A DNA stretch of 64,000 nucleotides from Onishia taeanensis (GCF_900100755.1 NZ_FNCI01000005.1:62001-126000); one strand, 5' to 3'; positions 13,584 through 24,109 are shown, numbered from the stretch's first letter. Notes: generated by a model from the sequence alone, not told the origin. A program made the numbers and translations.

Positions 13584-15484
13584 GCGCTCACCGCCTGACT
13601 GTCGTTGAGCAGGCGGCGCTTCTTCAGGTGAATCAGCAGGATCGACACCGCCGCCGGGGTCACCCCGGAGATACGCCCGGCATGCGCCAGGGTCTCCGGG
13701 CGTGCGGACTCGAGCTTCTGGCGGATCTCATGGGAGAGCCCTTCGACCCGCTGATAGTCTAGATCGGCGGGCAACGGCGTCGCCTCGTGACGCTTGAGCT
13801 TGTCGATTTCTTCCTGCTGACGATCGATATACCCCTGGTACTTGGTCTGGATCTGCACCTGCTCGGCCACCGCCGGATCGGCGACCGGCTCGCCGGCGAC
13901 GCCGGGAAGCCCGGCAACGTCGGCATACTCGAGTTCGGGGCGACGCAGCAGTTCGGTGAGGCTGTACTCGCGGGTCAACGGTTTCTCGATTTTGGCCTCG
14001 AGCGTGGCGGCGGCCTCGCTGCCCGGCTGCACGAAGCTAGCCTTGAGGCGCGCGGCCTCCTGCTCGATGGCCTCACGCTTGGTGTTGAAGGCTTCCCAGC
14101 GGGCGTCATCCACAAGCCCCAGCTCCCGGCCGATCTCGGTCAGGCGCAGGTCCGCGTTGTCCTCACGCAGCAGCAGGCGATACTCGGCCCGCGAGGTGAA
14201 CATGCGGTAGGGCTCCTGGGTCCCCAGGGTGATCAGGTCGTCGACCAGTACGCCGAGGTAGGCTTGATCGCGACGCGGCGACCAGCCCTCGAGCCCGTGC
14301 GCGCGGCGTGCGGCATTGAGGCCTGCCAGCAGCCCCTGGGCACCGGCTTCCTCGTAACCGGTAGTGCCGTTGATCTGCCCGGCGAAGTACAGGTTGTGGA
14401 TAAACTTGGTTTCCAGGGTGTGCTTCAGATCACGGGGATCGAAGAAATCGTACTCGATGGCGTAGCCGGGACGCGTGATGTGGGCGTTTTCCAGCCCCTT
14501 GATCGAGCGCACTACCTCGAGCTGCACGTCGAAGGGCAGCGAGGTGGAAATCCCGTTGGGATAGAGCTCGTGGGTATCCAGGCCCTCAGGCTCCAGGAAT
14601 ATCTGGTGGCTCGCCTTGTCGGCAAAGCGATGCACCTTGTCCTCGATGGAGGGGCAATAACGCGGGCCAACGCCCTCGATGGTGCCGGAATACATCGGCG
14701 ATCGGTCGAGGTTAGCGAAGATGATCTCGTGAGTACGCTCATTGGTATGCGCGATGTGACAACTGACCTGGTCGGGATGCATCTCCCGGTTACCCAGATA
14801 CGACATCACTGGCACCGGGCTGTCGCCGGGCTGCTCTTCGAGATGGGTGAAATCGACGGTGCGTGCATCGATGCGCGGCGGTGTGCCGGTCTTCAGTCGG
14901 GCGACGTTGAAGGGCAGCGCCCGCAGGCGTTCCGCCAGGGCATTCGATGGCGCATCACCGGCGCGTCCGCCGCGGCTTTTGTCGAGGCCGATATGGATCA
15001 CGCCACCGAGGAAGGTACCGGTGCACAGCACCACGCTCTCGCCCAGAAAGCGAATGCCGGTTTCGGTGACGGCGCCACGCACGGTGTCGCCATCGACGAT
15101 CAGGTCGCCGGCTGCCTGCTGGAAAATCGTCAGATTGGGCTGGCTTTCCAGCATGCCGCGAATCGCCGCTTTGTAGCGGACTCGGTCGGCCTGGGCGCGA
15201 GTGGCACGCACGGCAGGCCCCTTGCGGGCATTGAGCCGGCGAAATTGGATGCCGCCGACGTCGGTGGCCAGCGCCATGGCGCCACCTAGCGCATCGATCT
15301 CCTTGACCAGATGGCTCTTGCCGATCCCGCCGATGGCCGGATTGCAGGACATCTGGCCCAGGGTCTCGATGTTGTGAGTCAGCAGCAGGGTCTTGGCACC
15401 CATGCGAGCAGAGGCCAGGGCGGCTTCGGTTCCCGCATGGCCTCCGCCGATGACGATGACGTCAAAACGGTCGGGGTAATCCAC
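13580..15484 (-). CDS. mnmG: tRNA uridine-5-carboxymethylaminomethyl synthesis enzyme MnmG (GidA)
   Basis: FAD- and folate-dependent partner of MnmE in wobble-uridine modification of tRNA. The 634-aa protein shows the dinucleotide-binding GGGHAGTE near residue 13 and the family signature [22 protein letters not shown]. Here mnmG lies about 22 kb from mnmE, whereas in many gammaproteobacteria the two are adjacent or close. A gene-free, DnaA-box-rich region lies directly upstream. Confidence 0.98.
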   Translation of the reverse strand: MDYPDRFDVIVIGGGHAGTEAALASARMGAKTLLLTHNIETLGQMSCNPAIGGIGKSHLVKEIDALGGAMALATDVGGIQFRRLNARKGPAVRATRAQADRVRYKAAIRGMLESQPNLTIFQQAAGDLIVDGDTVRGAVTETGIRFLGESVVLCTGTFLGGVIHIGLDKSRGGRAGDAPSNALAERLRALPFNVARLKTGTPPRIDARTVDFTHLEEQPGDSPVPVMSYLGNREMHPDQVSCHIAHTNERTHEIIFANLDRSPMYSGTIEGVGPRYCPSIEDKVHRFADKASHQIFLEPEGLDTHELYPNGISTSLPFDVQLEVVRSIKGLENAHITRPGYAIEYDFFDPRDLKHTLETKFIHNLYFAGQINGTTGYEEAGAQGLLAGLNAARRAHGLEGWSPRRDQAYLGVLVDDLITLGTQEPYRMFTSRAEYRLLLREDNADLRLTEIGRELGLVDDARWEAFNTKREAIEQEAARLKASFVQPGSEAAATLEAKIEKPLTREYSLTELLRRPELEYADVAGLPGVAGEPVADPAVAEQVQIQTKYQGYIDRQQEEIDKLKRHEATPLPADLDYQRVEGLSHEIRQKLESARPETLAHAGRISGVTPAAVSILLIHLKKRRLLNDSQAVSA

Positions 15485-15572
15485 GTTGCACCTCGAATGG
15501 CGCCGATGGCGCCGTGTCCATAACCGTCGTCAACCGACGGGGTGAGAAATCAGCGGCACAGTATAAACCTCC

Positions 15573-15971
15573 TGTGGGTAACCGTCAGGGGTTTTCCACA
15601 CCCAGATCCGAAGCCAGGATTCAAAGCGGGGTTCTATATAAAATACAGATTAAATAAGAAAGAAGTTCTGTTGTTGTAGTAACTACTGGTGTGGACACTT
15701 TCTGTGGAAAACCAGAATATCTCTATTTTTATCAATAGCCTGAAATGTTGACCGATCGTGTGAAAAACGGCGGAGGGCGTGCGTACAGCTTGTCGTGAGC
15801 CTGTGGATGAAAGGGCGCCTTGTCCACAAACCTAAATGACCCAAGGTTATCCACCGAGCCTAGCCCGGGTTGTTAGCCTGGTGGTCAACATGGCAGGCCG
15901 ATATGCTCGAAGACGCTGATGCCGGTGTTCGTGGAAGGATTTGGGGCCTTTATGAAAAAAACTTGTCCACA
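15573..15971. other. Candidate replication origin region upstream of mnmG
   Basis: The 615 bases between mnmG and the ABC transporter hold no gene. Seven 9-mers differ by one base from the DnaA box TTATCCACA: 15573 (minus, TTACCCACA), 15592 (TTTTCCACA), 15703 (minus, TTTTCCACA), 15802 (minus, TCATCCACA), 15820 (TTGTCCACA), 15847 (TTATCCACC) and 15963 (TTGTCCACA). None is perfect. An AT-rich block lies at 15631-15660 (5 G/C in 30) and could be the unwinding element. mnmG is next to the origin in many bacteria. Whether this or the dnaA-proximal region is the active origin cannot be told by reading. Confidence 0.6.
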
Positions 15972-15978
15972 GCCAAAA

Positions 15979-16010
15979 AAAGGGCCTGTCGAGAAGTCGA
16001 CAGGCCCTTT
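15979..16010 (-). terminator. Intrinsic terminator of the ABC transporter operon
   Basis: A perfect 14-bp stem (aaagggcctgtcga and its complement, loop of 4) is followed on the minus strand by a run of seven T. It ends leftward transcription just before the DnaA-box region. Confidence 0.88.
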
Positions 16011-16099
16011 GAAGTGCCAAAATCAGGTTTTTTGCAGCGCTAGCGGAGCGATTTATCGCCTATGAGCCGCGCGCTGCTCCTCTTGCGTTAGTTCTTGGG

Positions 16100-16873
16100 T
16101 CAGTGCTTGAGAACGCGCCCAAGGAAGCTCTGGGTGCGTTCATTCTGTGGGTTGTCGAACACCTCTTCCGGCTTGCCCTGCTCGACGATCTGCCCCTTGT
16201 GGATATAGATCACGCGATCAGCCACTTCCCGGGCAAAGCCCATCTCGTGGGTCACGATCATCATCGTCATGCCGGCCTTGGCGAGCTCGCGCATGGCATC
16301 CAGCACCTCGCCTATCATCTCCGGGTCCAGGGCCGAGGTGGGCTCGTCGAAGAGCATCAGCCGCGGTTCCATGGCCAGGGCACGGGCCAGCGCCACGCGC
16401 TGCTGTTGGCCGCCTGAGAGCTGACCTGGCAGCTTATCGGCCTGGTCGGCGATGTTGACCTGCTCGAGCAGCCTGTCGGCGTTCTCGATGGCATCGGACT
16501 CGCTGGTGCCGCGGACCTTGATCGGTGCCAGGGTGACGTTGTCGCGCACGCTAAGATGCGGGAAGAGATTGAACTGCTGGAAGACCATGCCGACTTCCGT
16601 GCGGATGGTCTGCAGCGACTTGCTGCTCTTGCCATTTGGCAGCAGCTGGTTGCCGTCGACTTCGATATGGCCGTGCTGGAATTCCTCGAGGCCGTTGATG
16701 CAGCGGATCAGGGTGGACTTGCCAGAGCCGCTGGCGCCGATGATCACTACTACTTCGCCGTGCGTGACTGAAAGATCGATGTCCTGCAGCACGTGCAGGC
16801 TGCCGAAGAACTTGTTGACCTTCTCCATGCGCACGATCAGTTCGGCGCCGGGTTTTTTCTTGATATCTATCAT
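16100..16873 (-). CDS. Amino-acid ABC transporter ATP-binding protein
   Basis: GlnQ/HisP-type ATPase of a polar amino-acid importer. Motifs are Walker [10 protein letters not shown] (46-54), Q-loop [12 protein letters not shown] signature LSGGQ (152-156) and Walker B LMLFDEP with ALD. It is 257 aa with a short basic N-terminal extension. It is the last gene of a three-gene operon (binding protein, permease, ATPase) and ends before a strong terminator. The substrate is not determinable; glutamine, glutamate or a basic amino acid are all possible. Confidence 0.94.
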   Translation of the reverse strand: MIDIKKKPGAELIVRMEKVNKFFGSLHVLQDIDLSVTHGEVVVIIGASGSGKSTLIRCINGLEEFQHGHIEVDGNQLLPNGKSSKSLQTIRTEVGMVFQQFNLFPHLSVRDNVTLAPIKVRGTSESDAIENADRLLEQVNIADQADKLPGQLSGGQQQRVALARALAMEPRLMLFDEPTSALDPEMIGEVLDAMRELAKAGMTMMIVTHEMGFAREVADRVIYIHKGQIVEQGKPEEVFDNPQNERTQSFLGRVLKH

Positions 16874-16912
16874 GATCGTTTCTCTCGTTGTATCGATGTG
16901 CGTTTACCGGCG

Positions 16913-17584
16913 TTATTGACCTACCAGTCCCTTGCGCTCGAGCAGGCGCAGGGCCAGCGAGAGGCTCAGGGTTATCGCGAGATACATCAGGGCGACCATG
17001 AGATAGACCTCCAGGGCACTGAAGGTGGTGGCGATATAGATCTGACCCTGGCGGACCAGCTCCCCGACGCCGATCACCGAGAACAGCGAGGTATCTTTGA
17101 TGCTGATGATGCCCTGGTTGCCAAGCGAGGGAATCATGCGGCGAAAGGCTTGGGGCCAGATCACGTAGCGGAACGACTGAGTGCGCGACAAGCCAAGCGA
17201 CAGGCTGGCTTCTCGCTGGCCGCGTTCGATGGATTGCACGCCACCGCGCACGATTTCCGAGATATAGGCACCGGAGTTGACCGCAATGGCCGCGATACCG
17301 GCCACCAGCGCATTGACCGGGCCGCCAATGATCTGCGGCAGGCCATAGAAGATGAAGAGCACCTGCACCAGCACCGGCGTGCCGCGGAAGATCTCGATAT
17401 AGGCGATGGCGGGAATGCGCAGCCAGGCGACCGGGCTGATGCGCAACAGGCCAAACAGGATGCCGATCAGAAAGCCGATGGCGAGACCACCGAATGAAAT
17501 CAGCAGGGTGTAGGGAATCCCCGTCAGCAAGTAGGGAATCGAGGATATGGCGGCATGCCAGTCGAATTGAAAGGTGACGTCCAC
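16913..17584 (-). CDS. Amino-acid ABC transporter permease
   Basis: Inner-membrane permease of the HisMQ/GlnP family, 223 aa with about five membrane segments. The cytoplasmic EAA loop that contacts the ATPase is clear (QREASLSLGLSRTQSFRYVIWPQAFRR). A single permease gene suggests a homodimeric channel. The ATPase gene begins 39 nt downstream. Confidence 0.94.
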   Translation of the reverse strand: MDVTFQFDWHAAISSIPYLLTGIPYTLLISFGGLAIGFLIGILFGLLRISPVAWLRIPAIAYIEIFRGTPVLVQVLFIFYGLPQIIGGPVNALVAGIAAIAVNSGAYISEIVRGGVQSIERGQREASLSLGLSRTQSFRYVIWPQAFRRMIPSLGNQGIISIKDTSLFSVIGVGELVRQGQIYIATTFSALEVYLMVALMYLAITLSLSLALRLLERKGLVGQ

Positions 17585-17655
17585 GAGGGATCTCCCGTCC
17601 AGAAGCTCATCAGATAGAGGGGGTAAAGAAGGCGTTGTAAAGGGCGCTACGCAAA

Positions 17656-17681
17656 GGGGCCGAGCCTAGTGACTCGACCCC
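17656..17681 (-). promoter_or_regulatory. Intercistronic hairpin between binding protein and permease
   Basis: An imperfect GC-rich stem (gggtcgag / ctcggccc, one G-U pair) lies in the 158-base gap. It has no U-tract, and similar hairpins in transporter operons favour expression of the binding-protein part of the message. Confidence 0.45.
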
Positions 17682-17742
17682 CTGCGACTGAGCCATGTCC
17701 AGTCGTTCGCAAACGCTTCAGACACGGCGACAGCTGGCCGCG

Positions 17743-18507
17743 TTATTCGGCGCTACCAAACCACTTTTCGTGGATATCGTCGTAGGTGCCGTCTTCACGC
17801 ATGGCGGCGAGGGCCTCGTTGACGGGCTCGACCCACTCGCTGCCCTTGACGAGGGCGATGCCGTACTGCTGGCCTTCGTAGAGCGGTCCCACGACCTTGG
17901 CACGGCCTTCGCCGCGGGTCTTGGAGAAGTAGCCGACGTTGGGCGCGTCATAGAAGACGGCATCGACGCTGCCGCCGAGCAGTGCCATGTACATGTCGGA
18001 GCTGCCCGGATAGGGCGTGATGGTGGCCTCGTCACCGAGGTTTTCAGTGAGGAAGTCGTAGCTGGTCGAACCGATCTTGGTGCCGATGGTCTTGCCGGCC
18101 AGGTCGTCGATGTTGCTGATGCTGTCGTCGTTGGCGGCGACCATGATGCGCAGGCCGCTATCGTAGTAGGGGTCGGAGAAGTCGACGATCTCGCTGCGCT
18201 CGTTGGTGATGGTGATACCGGCAATGGCGATATCCACGTTACCGGTCTGGATCGCCGGGATGATGCCGTTGAAGTCCATGGTGTTGAGGTTGATATCGAA
18301 GCCGGCGCGATCGGCGACTTCGTTGATGATGTCGATATCGAAACCGACCATCTGGCCGGAGTCAGTATCCATCATCTCGAAGGGGACGAAACTCGGGTCG
18401 GTGACCACATCGAGGGTCGGCTGGTCGGCAGCACTGGCGAGGGTGGACATGCCAAGGCCGAGGGCAAGAGCGGACAGCAGAGAGGCTTTTTTATGCAGTG
18501 TTGACAT
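17743..18507 (-). CDS. Amino-acid ABC transporter substrate-binding protein
   Basis: Periplasmic solute-binding protein family 3. The ATG at 18507 gives a 254-aa protein with a Sec signal (about 24 residues ending LASAA). The mature part has the family signature [15 protein letters not shown] and the later [13 protein letters not shown]. It is first in the operon, with a candidate -35 TTGACG at 18574-18579 on the minus strand. The ligand cannot be assigned from sequence. Confidence 0.93.
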   Translation of the reverse strand: MSTLHKKASLLSALALGLGMSTLASAADQPTLDVVTDPSFVPFEMMDTDSGQMVGFDIDIINEVADRAGFDINLNTMDFNGIIPAIQTGNVDIAIAGITITNERSEIVDFSDPYYDSGLRIMVAANDDSISNIDDLAGKTIGTKIGSTSYDFLTENLGDEATITPYPGSSDMYMALLGGSVDAVFYDAPNVGYFSKTRGEGRAKVVGPLYEGQQYGIALVKGSEWVEPVNEALAAMREDGTYDDIHEKWFGSAE

Positions 18508-18611
18508 GAGGTTCCCCGTTTGGAAATTTTGTTTACGGAACACGCCTTTAACAATGGCGAGTTCCCGGGGAAGCGTCAAGTTGAAGAAAAAAGCGCCATT
18601 TTGACGGTGTT

Positions 18612-18974
18612 TTACACCATGAAGGAGGCGCCGCAGCCGCAGGTGCTGGTGGCGTTGGGGTTCTGAATCACGAAGCGTGCGCCAGCCAGGCCTTCTTCGT
18701 AGTCGACCGTGGAACCGACAAGGTATTGATAGGACAGCGGATCGACGATCATGGCGACGTCGTCAAAGGCGATCAGGGTGTCGTCTTCGCTGGCATCATC
18801 GGCAAAATCGAAACCGTACTGAAAGCCCGAGCAGCCACCGCCGGTGACATAGACACGCAGCTTCAATGCGGCGTTGCCCTCTTCGGCGATCAGCCCGCGC
18901 AGGCGCTGTTGGGCGCTGGGGGACAGCTGCATCGGCTTGACGGACCCGGGGTCGAAAGATTCGGCACCGCTCAT
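18612..18974 (-). CDS. erpA: Iron-sulfur cluster insertion protein ErpA
   Basis: A-type iron-sulfur carrier that delivers clusters to apoproteins, including isoprenoid-synthesis enzymes. The 120-aa protein has the three ligand cysteines: Cys48 in [11 protein letters not shown], and Cys112 and Cys114 in the terminal CGCG. No isc genes are nearby, and placement next to argC matches erpA rather than iscA. The ATG has GGGAG 7 nt upstream. Confidence 0.93.
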   Translation of the reverse strand: MSGAESFDPGSVKPMQLSPSAQQRLRGLIAEEGNAALKLRVYVTGGGCSGFQYGFDFADDASEDDTLIAFDDVAMIVDPLSYQYLVGSTVDYEEGLAGARFVIQNPNATSTCGCGASFMV

Positions 18975-19028
18975 GGAGATTCTCCCGCGGTTGATGGAAT
19001 GGGGTTCATGCAGTGATTATCCCCAATC

Positions 19029-19148
19029 CCCAGCAAAAGGGTCAACTTTTGCTGGGCTAAGCCGTAGCCAGGTCACCTGCGAAGGCGCTGTAAACCCATC
19101 CCTGGGCGCTACCTCTGCCATCCATGGCAGAGGACCTTCGCTGTGACC
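19029..19148. repeat. Structured intergenic element, candidate dispersed repeat
   Basis: The 211-base erpA-argC gap contains nested inverted repeats: an 11-bp stem at 19029-19056, a 10-bp stem at 19112-19133 with a 2-base loop, and long arms at about 19066-19081 and 19134-19148 (aggtcac..gcgaagg and ccttcgc.gtgacct) enclosing the second stem. No coding frame fits. It looks like a REP or BIME-type element. I see no second copy in this window. Confidence 0.5.
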
Positions 19149-19185
19149 TAGCTCCGGCACCCTTGGGAATAGGCGAAGAGGGACG

Positions 19186-20220
19186 TCAGGGCATCAACGC
19201 CGGGGCGTTAAGGCCTGCCATCTCATCGAAGCCGAACATCAGGTTGAGGTTCTGGATGGCCTGGCCGGAGGCGCCCTTGACCAGGTTGTCGATCACGGAG
19301 AGCACCACCACGGTGTCGCCGCCGCCGGGACGATGCACGGCCAGCCGGCAAATGTCGCTGCCTTTGACGCTGCGGGTCTCCGGATGACTGCCGGCGGGCA
19401 TGACATCAACAGCGGGTTCGTCCTTGAAGCGGTCTTCAAACAGCGCCTGCAGGTCGCCCGGTTCCTGCGTCAGCCGCCCGAAGAGCGTGGCGTGGATGCC
19501 GCGAATCATCGGTGTCAGATGAGGCACGAAGGTCAGGCCTACCGGTTTCTTGGCCGCGCGACCAAGGCCCTGGCGGATCTCGGGCAGGTGGCGGTGACCG
19601 CTGGCGCCATAGGCCTTCATGGATTCGCTGGCCTCGGCCAGCAGTGAGCCAACCTTGGCGCCTCTTCCGGCGCCGGTGACGCCTGACTTGCAGTCGGCGA
19701 TCACATGCTCGATGTCGATCAGGCCGCTCTCGAGCAGTGGCAGCAGCCCTAGCTGCACGGCGGTCGGGTAGCAGCCCGGTACCGCGATCAGGCGTGCTTT
19801 GCGGATGGCCTCGCGATTGACTTCGGGCAGTCCGTAGACGGCCTCCTCGAGCAGCGCCGGGGCGCCGTGGGGCTGACCGTACCACTGCGCCCATTCCTCG
19901 GCGTCTTCCAGACGGAAGTCGGCGGATAGGTCGATCACGCGGGTGCCGCGCTCGAGTAGGTCGCCGGCCAGTGCATGAGCAACGCCGTGCGGGGTGGCGA
20001 AGAATACCGCATCACAGCGGCCCAGCAGTTCGGCGTCCGGGGCGGTGAAGGCCAGCCCCGGATAGTGACCGCGCAGATTGGGATAGAGCTCGTCCACGGC
20101 GAGGCCCGCTTCGGAACGCGAGGTAATGGCCGCGACTTCGACCTGAGGATGCTGGGCCAGTAGCCGCAGCAGTTCTACGCCGGTATAGCCGGTGCCTCCG
20201 ACAATGCCCACCTTGATCAC
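19186..20220 (-). CDS. argC: N-acetyl-gamma-glutamyl-phosphate reductase ArgC
   Basis: NADPH-dependent third step of arginine synthesis. I chose the GTG at 20220, which has AAGGAGGG just upstream and gives 344 aa beginning [14 protein letters not shown]. The frame is open further upstream but without a ribosome site. The catalytic Cys lies in [16 protein letters not shown]. No other arg gene is adjacent. Confidence 0.97.
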   Translation of the reverse strand: MIKVGIVGGTGYTGVELLRLLAQHPQVEVAAITSRSEAGLAVDELYPNLRGHYPGLAFTAPDAELLGRCDAVFFATPHGVAHALAGDLLERGTRVIDLSADFRLEDAEEWAQWYGQPHGAPALLEEAVYGLPEVNREAIRKARLIAVPGCYPTAVQLGLLPLLESGLIDIEHVIADCKSGVTGAGRGAKVGSLLAEASESMKAYGASGHRHLPEIRQGLGRAAKKPVGLTFVPHLTPMIRGIHATLFGRLTQEPGDLQALFEDRFKDEPAVDVMPAGSHPETRSVKGSDICRLAVHRPGGGDTVVVLSVIDNLVKGASGQAIQNLNLMFGFDEMAGLNAPALMP

Positions 20221-20357
20221 GATGTCCCTCCTTAGGTGCCGGGTCGACCCTGATGGGGTCGAGTCTGAAGAGATGGTCCCGATATGATACACATGTCAGT
20301 CAATGACAGGTGGAATCCCGGCCCCGCCAAGGGCCCCTTGGTCAAGGACGCGCCAAC

Positions 20358-22109
20358 GTGCCACGCCCTCATCTCCCCGATCTAAGTCTTGCGACCTTCC
20401 GGCGCAAACTGGCCAGCGTCGATGCCCTTCCCCAGCTGTGCGTGCTGGGAACGATCGCCGGGCTCGTTACCGGCAGCCTGATGGTCGGCTTTCAACTGCT
20501 GCTCGACCTGGGGGCGCTGGCCTTTATGCCCGGGGCCGATTCGGAGGACTTCGAGGGGCTGGCCCCTTGGTTTCGTGCGCTTCTTCCATTGGTCGCCGTG
20601 ACGTTGATCGGCGTAGGGCTATGGCGCCAGCCGCCGGCTGCGCGCAAGCTCGGCGTCGGTCACGTGATCGAGCGTCTGACCTATCATCAGGGGCGATTTC
20701 CGCTGCGCAACTGGATCAACCAGTGGTGGGTTGGGGTGGCCTCAGTGCTCGGCGGGCTTTCCGCCGGCCGTGAGGGGCCGGCGATCCATCTCGGTGCGGC
20801 GGCGGTCAGTGGCATCGGCGAGCGTCTACGTTTGCCCCACAACAGCCTGCGGGTGCTGGTCGCCTGCGGCACGGCGGCGGGCATCTCTGCTTCCTTCAAT
20901 ACGCCGGTCGCCGGGGTCATCTTCGCCATGGAAGTGGTGATGATGGAGTACACCATCGCCGGCTTCATGCCGGTGATACTGGCCTCGAGCATGGGCGCGG
21001 TCGTCGCCCAACTGGTCTATTCCACCGAGCCGGCCTTCCAGAGCTCGAGCGTGTCGCTGGATTCCTGGTTCAACCTTTCCTGGATTCTGGTCAGCGCGCT
21101 GGTTATCGGCCTGCTGTCCGGTGGTTTCATTCGCCTGGCCAAGCTGACGACGGGCTTTGCGGCCTGGCCAGTCGCGGCGCGTTTGGCCGCGGTGGGGCTC
21201 GCCACCGGCCTGGTGGCCTGGTGGTACCCCGAGGTCCAGGGCATCGGCTACGACAGCTTGGCATCGATGTTGGACGGCGAGGTGGCGGTGAGCGTGCTGG
21301 TCGCCCTGGCGCTGGCCAAGCTGGGCCTGACTGCACTCACCGTGGCCAGTGGGATTCCCATCGGCATCATCGGCCCCGTGCTGGTGTGCGGTGCCGCGGC
21401 CGGAGGCCTTTGCGGCCTGCTTGGCCACTGGCTTTGGCCGGCGGCAGCGGCGGATCCGTCGTTGTTCGCCATGCTGGGCATGGCAGCGATGATGGGTGCG
21501 GTGTTGCAGGCGCCACTGGCGGCGCTGATGGCTCTGCTCGAGCTGACCCACAACCCCAATATCATCCTGCCCGGCATGCTGGCGGTGGTGATCTCCGGCC
21601 TTACCGCTCGTCGTTTGTGTCGCTGCGAGGGGTTCTTCATCAGCCTGACGCGACATGGTCTGCATCCGTTGCAGCAGCCGCTGGCGCAGGCGTTGTCACG
21701 GGTCTCGGTGCCGGCGGTGATGGAACGTAGCCTGGTCCGCAGCCAGCGGATGGTGAGCCGCGATGAGGCCGAGTCACTCTTGCATGCCAAGCCGGCCTGG
21801 GTGGTCATCGTGCGCTCCCGGGATGACAAGCCGACGCTGGCGCTCAAGGCCGCTGATCTGGCCAGGGTGCTGCTCGACGATGAGACCTGGGCGACTGAAG
21901 AGCAGATCGATCTGCTCGAAGTGCCCGGCCAGCGTCTGGACATGGCGGCGATTCACCTCGAGGCGACCCTCAGCGAGGCGTTGGATCGGCTCAACGAAGC
22001 GGGCGTCGATGCGCTCTACGTGGAAACCTCGATAGGGCCGATCAAGCGGCGCATTTCCGGTATCATCACTCGTGAGAGCATCGAGAACTACTATCGCTAC
22101 ACGCCGTGA
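20358..22109 (+). CDS. ClC-family chloride channel or exchanger with C-terminal CBS-like region
   Basis: Voltage-gated chloride channel family membrane protein. The GTG at 20358 has AAGGA 9 nt upstream and gives 583 aa; an upstream GTG at 20310 is less well supported. The selectivity motif GREGP with its gating Glu is present, and the later GIIGP corresponds to GxFxP. The first motif reads GVGHV instead of GSGIP, so the anion-coordinating Ser is missing. The last 120 residues resemble a CBS pair. The role could be anion or pH homeostasis. Confidence 0.9.
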   Translation: MPRPHLPDLSLATFRRKLASVDALPQLCVLGTIAGLVTGSLMVGFQLLLDLGALAFMPGADSEDFEGLAPWFRALLPLVAVTLIGVGLWRQPPAARKLGVGHVIERLTYHQGRFPLRNWINQWWVGVASVLGGLSAGREGPAIHLGAAAVSGIGERLRLPHNSLRVLVACGTAAGISASFNTPVAGVIFAMEVVMMEYTIAGFMPVILASSMGAVVAQLVYSTEPAFQSSSVSLDSWFNLSWILVSALVIGLLSGGFIRLAKLTTGFAAWPVAARLAAVGLATGLVAWWYPEVQGIGYDSLASMLDGEVAVSVLVALALAKLGLTALTVASGIPIGIIGPVLVCGAAAGGLCGLLGHWLWPAAAADPSLFAMLGMAAMMGAVLQAPLAALMALLELTHNPNIILPGMLAVVISGLTARRLCRCEGFFISLTRHGLHPLQQPLAQALSRVSVPAVMERSLVRSQRMVSRDEAESLLHAKPAWVVIVRSRDDKPTLALKAADLARVLLDDETWATEEQIDLLEVPGQRLDMAAIHLEATLSEALDRLNEAGVDALYVETSIGPIKRRISGIITRESIENYYRYTP

Positions 22110-22161
22110 GGGGGCGTGGCCCGGCGGGCCGCTACCCAGCAACGACCCATGAGGAGTGGTT

Positions 22162-22593
22162 ATGTATTTATGGATTCAGGCCCTTCACCTGATCGCCGTG
22201 GTGACCTGGTTTGCAGCGCTGTTCTATCTGCCGCGTCTGTTCGTCTATCACGCCATGGCGCGGGATGCCGGGGATGAGCAGGCGATAGGTTACTTCACCA
22301 CCATGGAACGCAAGCTGTATCGCGGCATCATGATGCCGTCGATGATCGCCGTGATCGTGCTGGGGGTGAGCATGTTGGCGATGGTACCGGGGCTGATGAG
22401 CCAGGGCTGGATGCACGCCAAGCTGACGCTGGTCGTGCTGCTGATCGGCTATCACCACGTGTGCCTGGCCTATATGAAGAAACTGGCTGCCGGCACCTGT
22501 CAGAAGTCTCACGTCTTCTTCCGCTGGTTCAATGAAGCGCCGGTCGTGGTGTTGATCCTTGTGGTGATCCTGGCGGTGGTCAAGCCATTTTGA
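22162..22593 (+). CDS. hemJ: Protoporphyrinogen IX oxidase HemJ
   Basis: Membrane enzyme that oxidises protoporphyrinogen IX to protoporphyrin IX in heme synthesis, used by bacteria lacking HemG or HemY. The 143-aa protein has four membrane helices, the conserved His in ALHLIAVVTWFAALFYLPRL, and the WMHAKLTLV segment. The ATG at 22162 follows GAGGAG. The stop overlaps the thiD start (TGATG). Confidence 0.93.
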   Translation: MYLWIQALHLIAVVTWFAALFYLPRLFVYHAMARDAGDEQAIGYFTTMERKLYRGIMMPSMIAVIVLGVSMLAMVPGLMSQGWMHAKLTLVVLLIGYHHVCLAYMKKLAAGTCQKSHVFFRWFNEAPVVVLILVVILAVVKPF

Positions 22594-23444
22594 TGCCTGA
22601 TGCCAACCACGAATACGGACTGCAGACCACTCGCCAACTGCCGGTGGTGTTGGTATTGGCCGGTCACGACCCCAGCGGCGGCGCTGGACTCACCGCGGAT
22701 GCCGAGACCATCGGCGCCTGTGGTGTCTGGCCGCTGACCATTCCGACGGCGTTGACGGTCCAGAACAGTCGCGATGTCAGCGCCGTCATGCCCTGTCGCG
22801 GCGATGACATGCGCGCCATGGCGGCGGCTCTCGGCGAGTTTTCGGTGTCTGCGATCAAGGTGGGACTGGTGGCGGACCTCGAGAGCCTGGATGCGGTGGT
22901 CGATATCGTGCGCCGCTATCCCGGCGTGCCGGTGGTGGTCGACCCGGTGCTGCGTGCCGGCGGCGGGCGCGAGCTGAGCTCTGCTGAACTGATCGATGCC
23001 TTTCATGAGCGGCTGCTACCGCTTGTGGATATCCTGACCCCCAACCGGGCCGAGCTTGAACGACTCACCGATGCCTGCTGGCAGAACGATACCGATCGCG
23101 CCATCGCGCTGATGGCCGCAGGGTGCCAGGCGGTGCTGGTGACCGGCACCGATTCGCCGGCGGCGGGAAGCGCCGCCGACAAGGTTGTCCACACCCTGCA
23201 TACGCCGGACAATGGTCGCCAATGGCAATGGCCGCGCCTGGCCGGCAACTTCCACGGCTCCGGCTGCACCCTGGCAGCGTCCCTGGCCGCTTACCTGGCG
23301 GCCGGCGAGAGCTTGATTCAAGCCTGCGAACTGGCCCAGGAATATACCTGGCAGACGCTACGACATGGCTGGCAACCGGTCGGTGGACAGGCGCTGCCCC
23401 GCCGCCTGTGGCGTCACCCTTGTTCTATTACCACTTCGGAGTGA
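22593..23444 (+). CDS. thiD: Hydroxymethylpyrimidine/phosphomethylpyrimidine kinase ThiD
   Basis: Phosphorylates HMP and HMP-P in thiamine synthesis. At 283 aa it has the GHDPSGGAGLTADAETI N-terminus, the VVDPVL segment, and the C-terminal GSGCTLAAS anion hole of the ribokinase family. The ATG at 22593 overlaps the hemJ stop by one base. thiE follows after 2 nt. No TPP riboswitch can lie directly before it. Confidence 0.95.
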   Translation: MPDANHEYGLQTTRQLPVVLVLAGHDPSGGAGLTADAETIGACGVWPLTIPTALTVQNSRDVSAVMPCRGDDMRAMAAALGEFSVSAIKVGLVADLESLDAVVDIVRRYPGVPVVVDPVLRAGGGRELSSAELIDAFHERLLPLVDILTPNRAELERLTDACWQNDTDRAIALMAAGCQAVLVTGTDSPAAGSAADKVVHTLHTPDNGRQWQWPRLAGNFHGSGCTLAASLAAYLAAGESLIQACELAQEYTWQTLRHGWQPVGGQALPRRLWRHPCSITTSE

Positions 23445-23446
23445 CC

Positions 23447-24109
23447 ATGATTGAGCCTGAATGGACTCGCGGCCTTTATGCCATTACCGATGAGGCCCTG
23501 CTGTCGGATGATCAGCGCCTCTTCAGTGCCTGCGATGCGGCACTGCGCGGTGGCCTGGCACTGCTGCAATACCGCGACAAATCCGACGACGGCGAGAAGC
23601 GCTGGCGCCAGGCTAGCGAACTGGCGGCACGCTGTGCGGCCTTTGATGTTCCGTTGATCATCAACGATGACGTGGCGCTCGCCGCTCGCCTGCGCTCGGC
23701 CGGCCACCAGAGAGTCGGCGTACATCTCGGCCAGCAGGATGGCCACGTGGACGAAGCTCGCTATCGCCTGGGCCCCATGACGATCGTCGGTGTCACCTGC
23801 CATGGACGGCTGGAGCTTGCCGAGCGGGCTGCGGCCGAGGGGGCGTCTTATCTGGCCTTTGGACGCTTCTTTGCTTCGCGTACCAAACCTTCTGCGTCGC
23901 CGGCATCGCTATCGTTGCTCGGCGAGGCCAAGCGTTTCGGCCTGCCGAGGGTGGCGATTGGCGGCATCGCGGCCGATAACATCGCCACGGTGCGGCAAGC
24001 TGGCGCTGATCTAGTCGCCGCCGTGGACGCGATATTCGGTGGTGAAGATCCCGAGTCGCGTGTCAGTGAGCTTAACCGTCGTTTGGCCGCGCCAGCGCTA
24101 GATTCATAG
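23447..24109 (+). CDS. thiE: Thiamine-phosphate synthase ThiE
   Basis: Joins HMP-PP and thiazole phosphate to form thiamine phosphate. The 220-aa protein has GLYAITDEALL at the start, LLQYRDKS, IINDDVALA, GVHLGQQDG, GVTCHG, and the phosphate-binding IGGIAADN. The ATG is 2 nt after the thiD stop. A set of DnaA boxes starts one base beyond its stop codon. Confidence 0.96.
   Translation: MIEPEWTRGLYAITDEALLSDDQRLFSACDAALRGGLALLQYRDKSDDGEKRWRQASELAARCAAFDVPLIINDDVALAARLRSAGHQRVGVHLGQQDGHVDEARYRLGPMTIVGVTCHGRLELAERAAAEGASYLAFGRFFASRTKPSASPASLSLLGEAKRFGLPRVAIGGIAADNIATVRQAGADLVAAVDAIFGGEDPESRVSELNRRLAAPALDS

Noticed and set aside
13787-15289. A 500-aa open frame antisense to mnmG
   Set aside because: Same shadow effect; MnmG motifs are clear on the other strand.
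22560-22620. A TPP riboswitch before thiD
   Set aside because: thiD overlaps hemJ by one base, so there is no leader; no THI box was seen upstream of hemJ.
23023-23031. TGTGGATAT matches (also near 2742, 16198 and 26658) as DnaA boxes
   Set aside because: Each has one mismatch at the terminal base and encodes common Val-Asp-Ile or reverse-frame codons; isolated copies in coding sequence are not informative.
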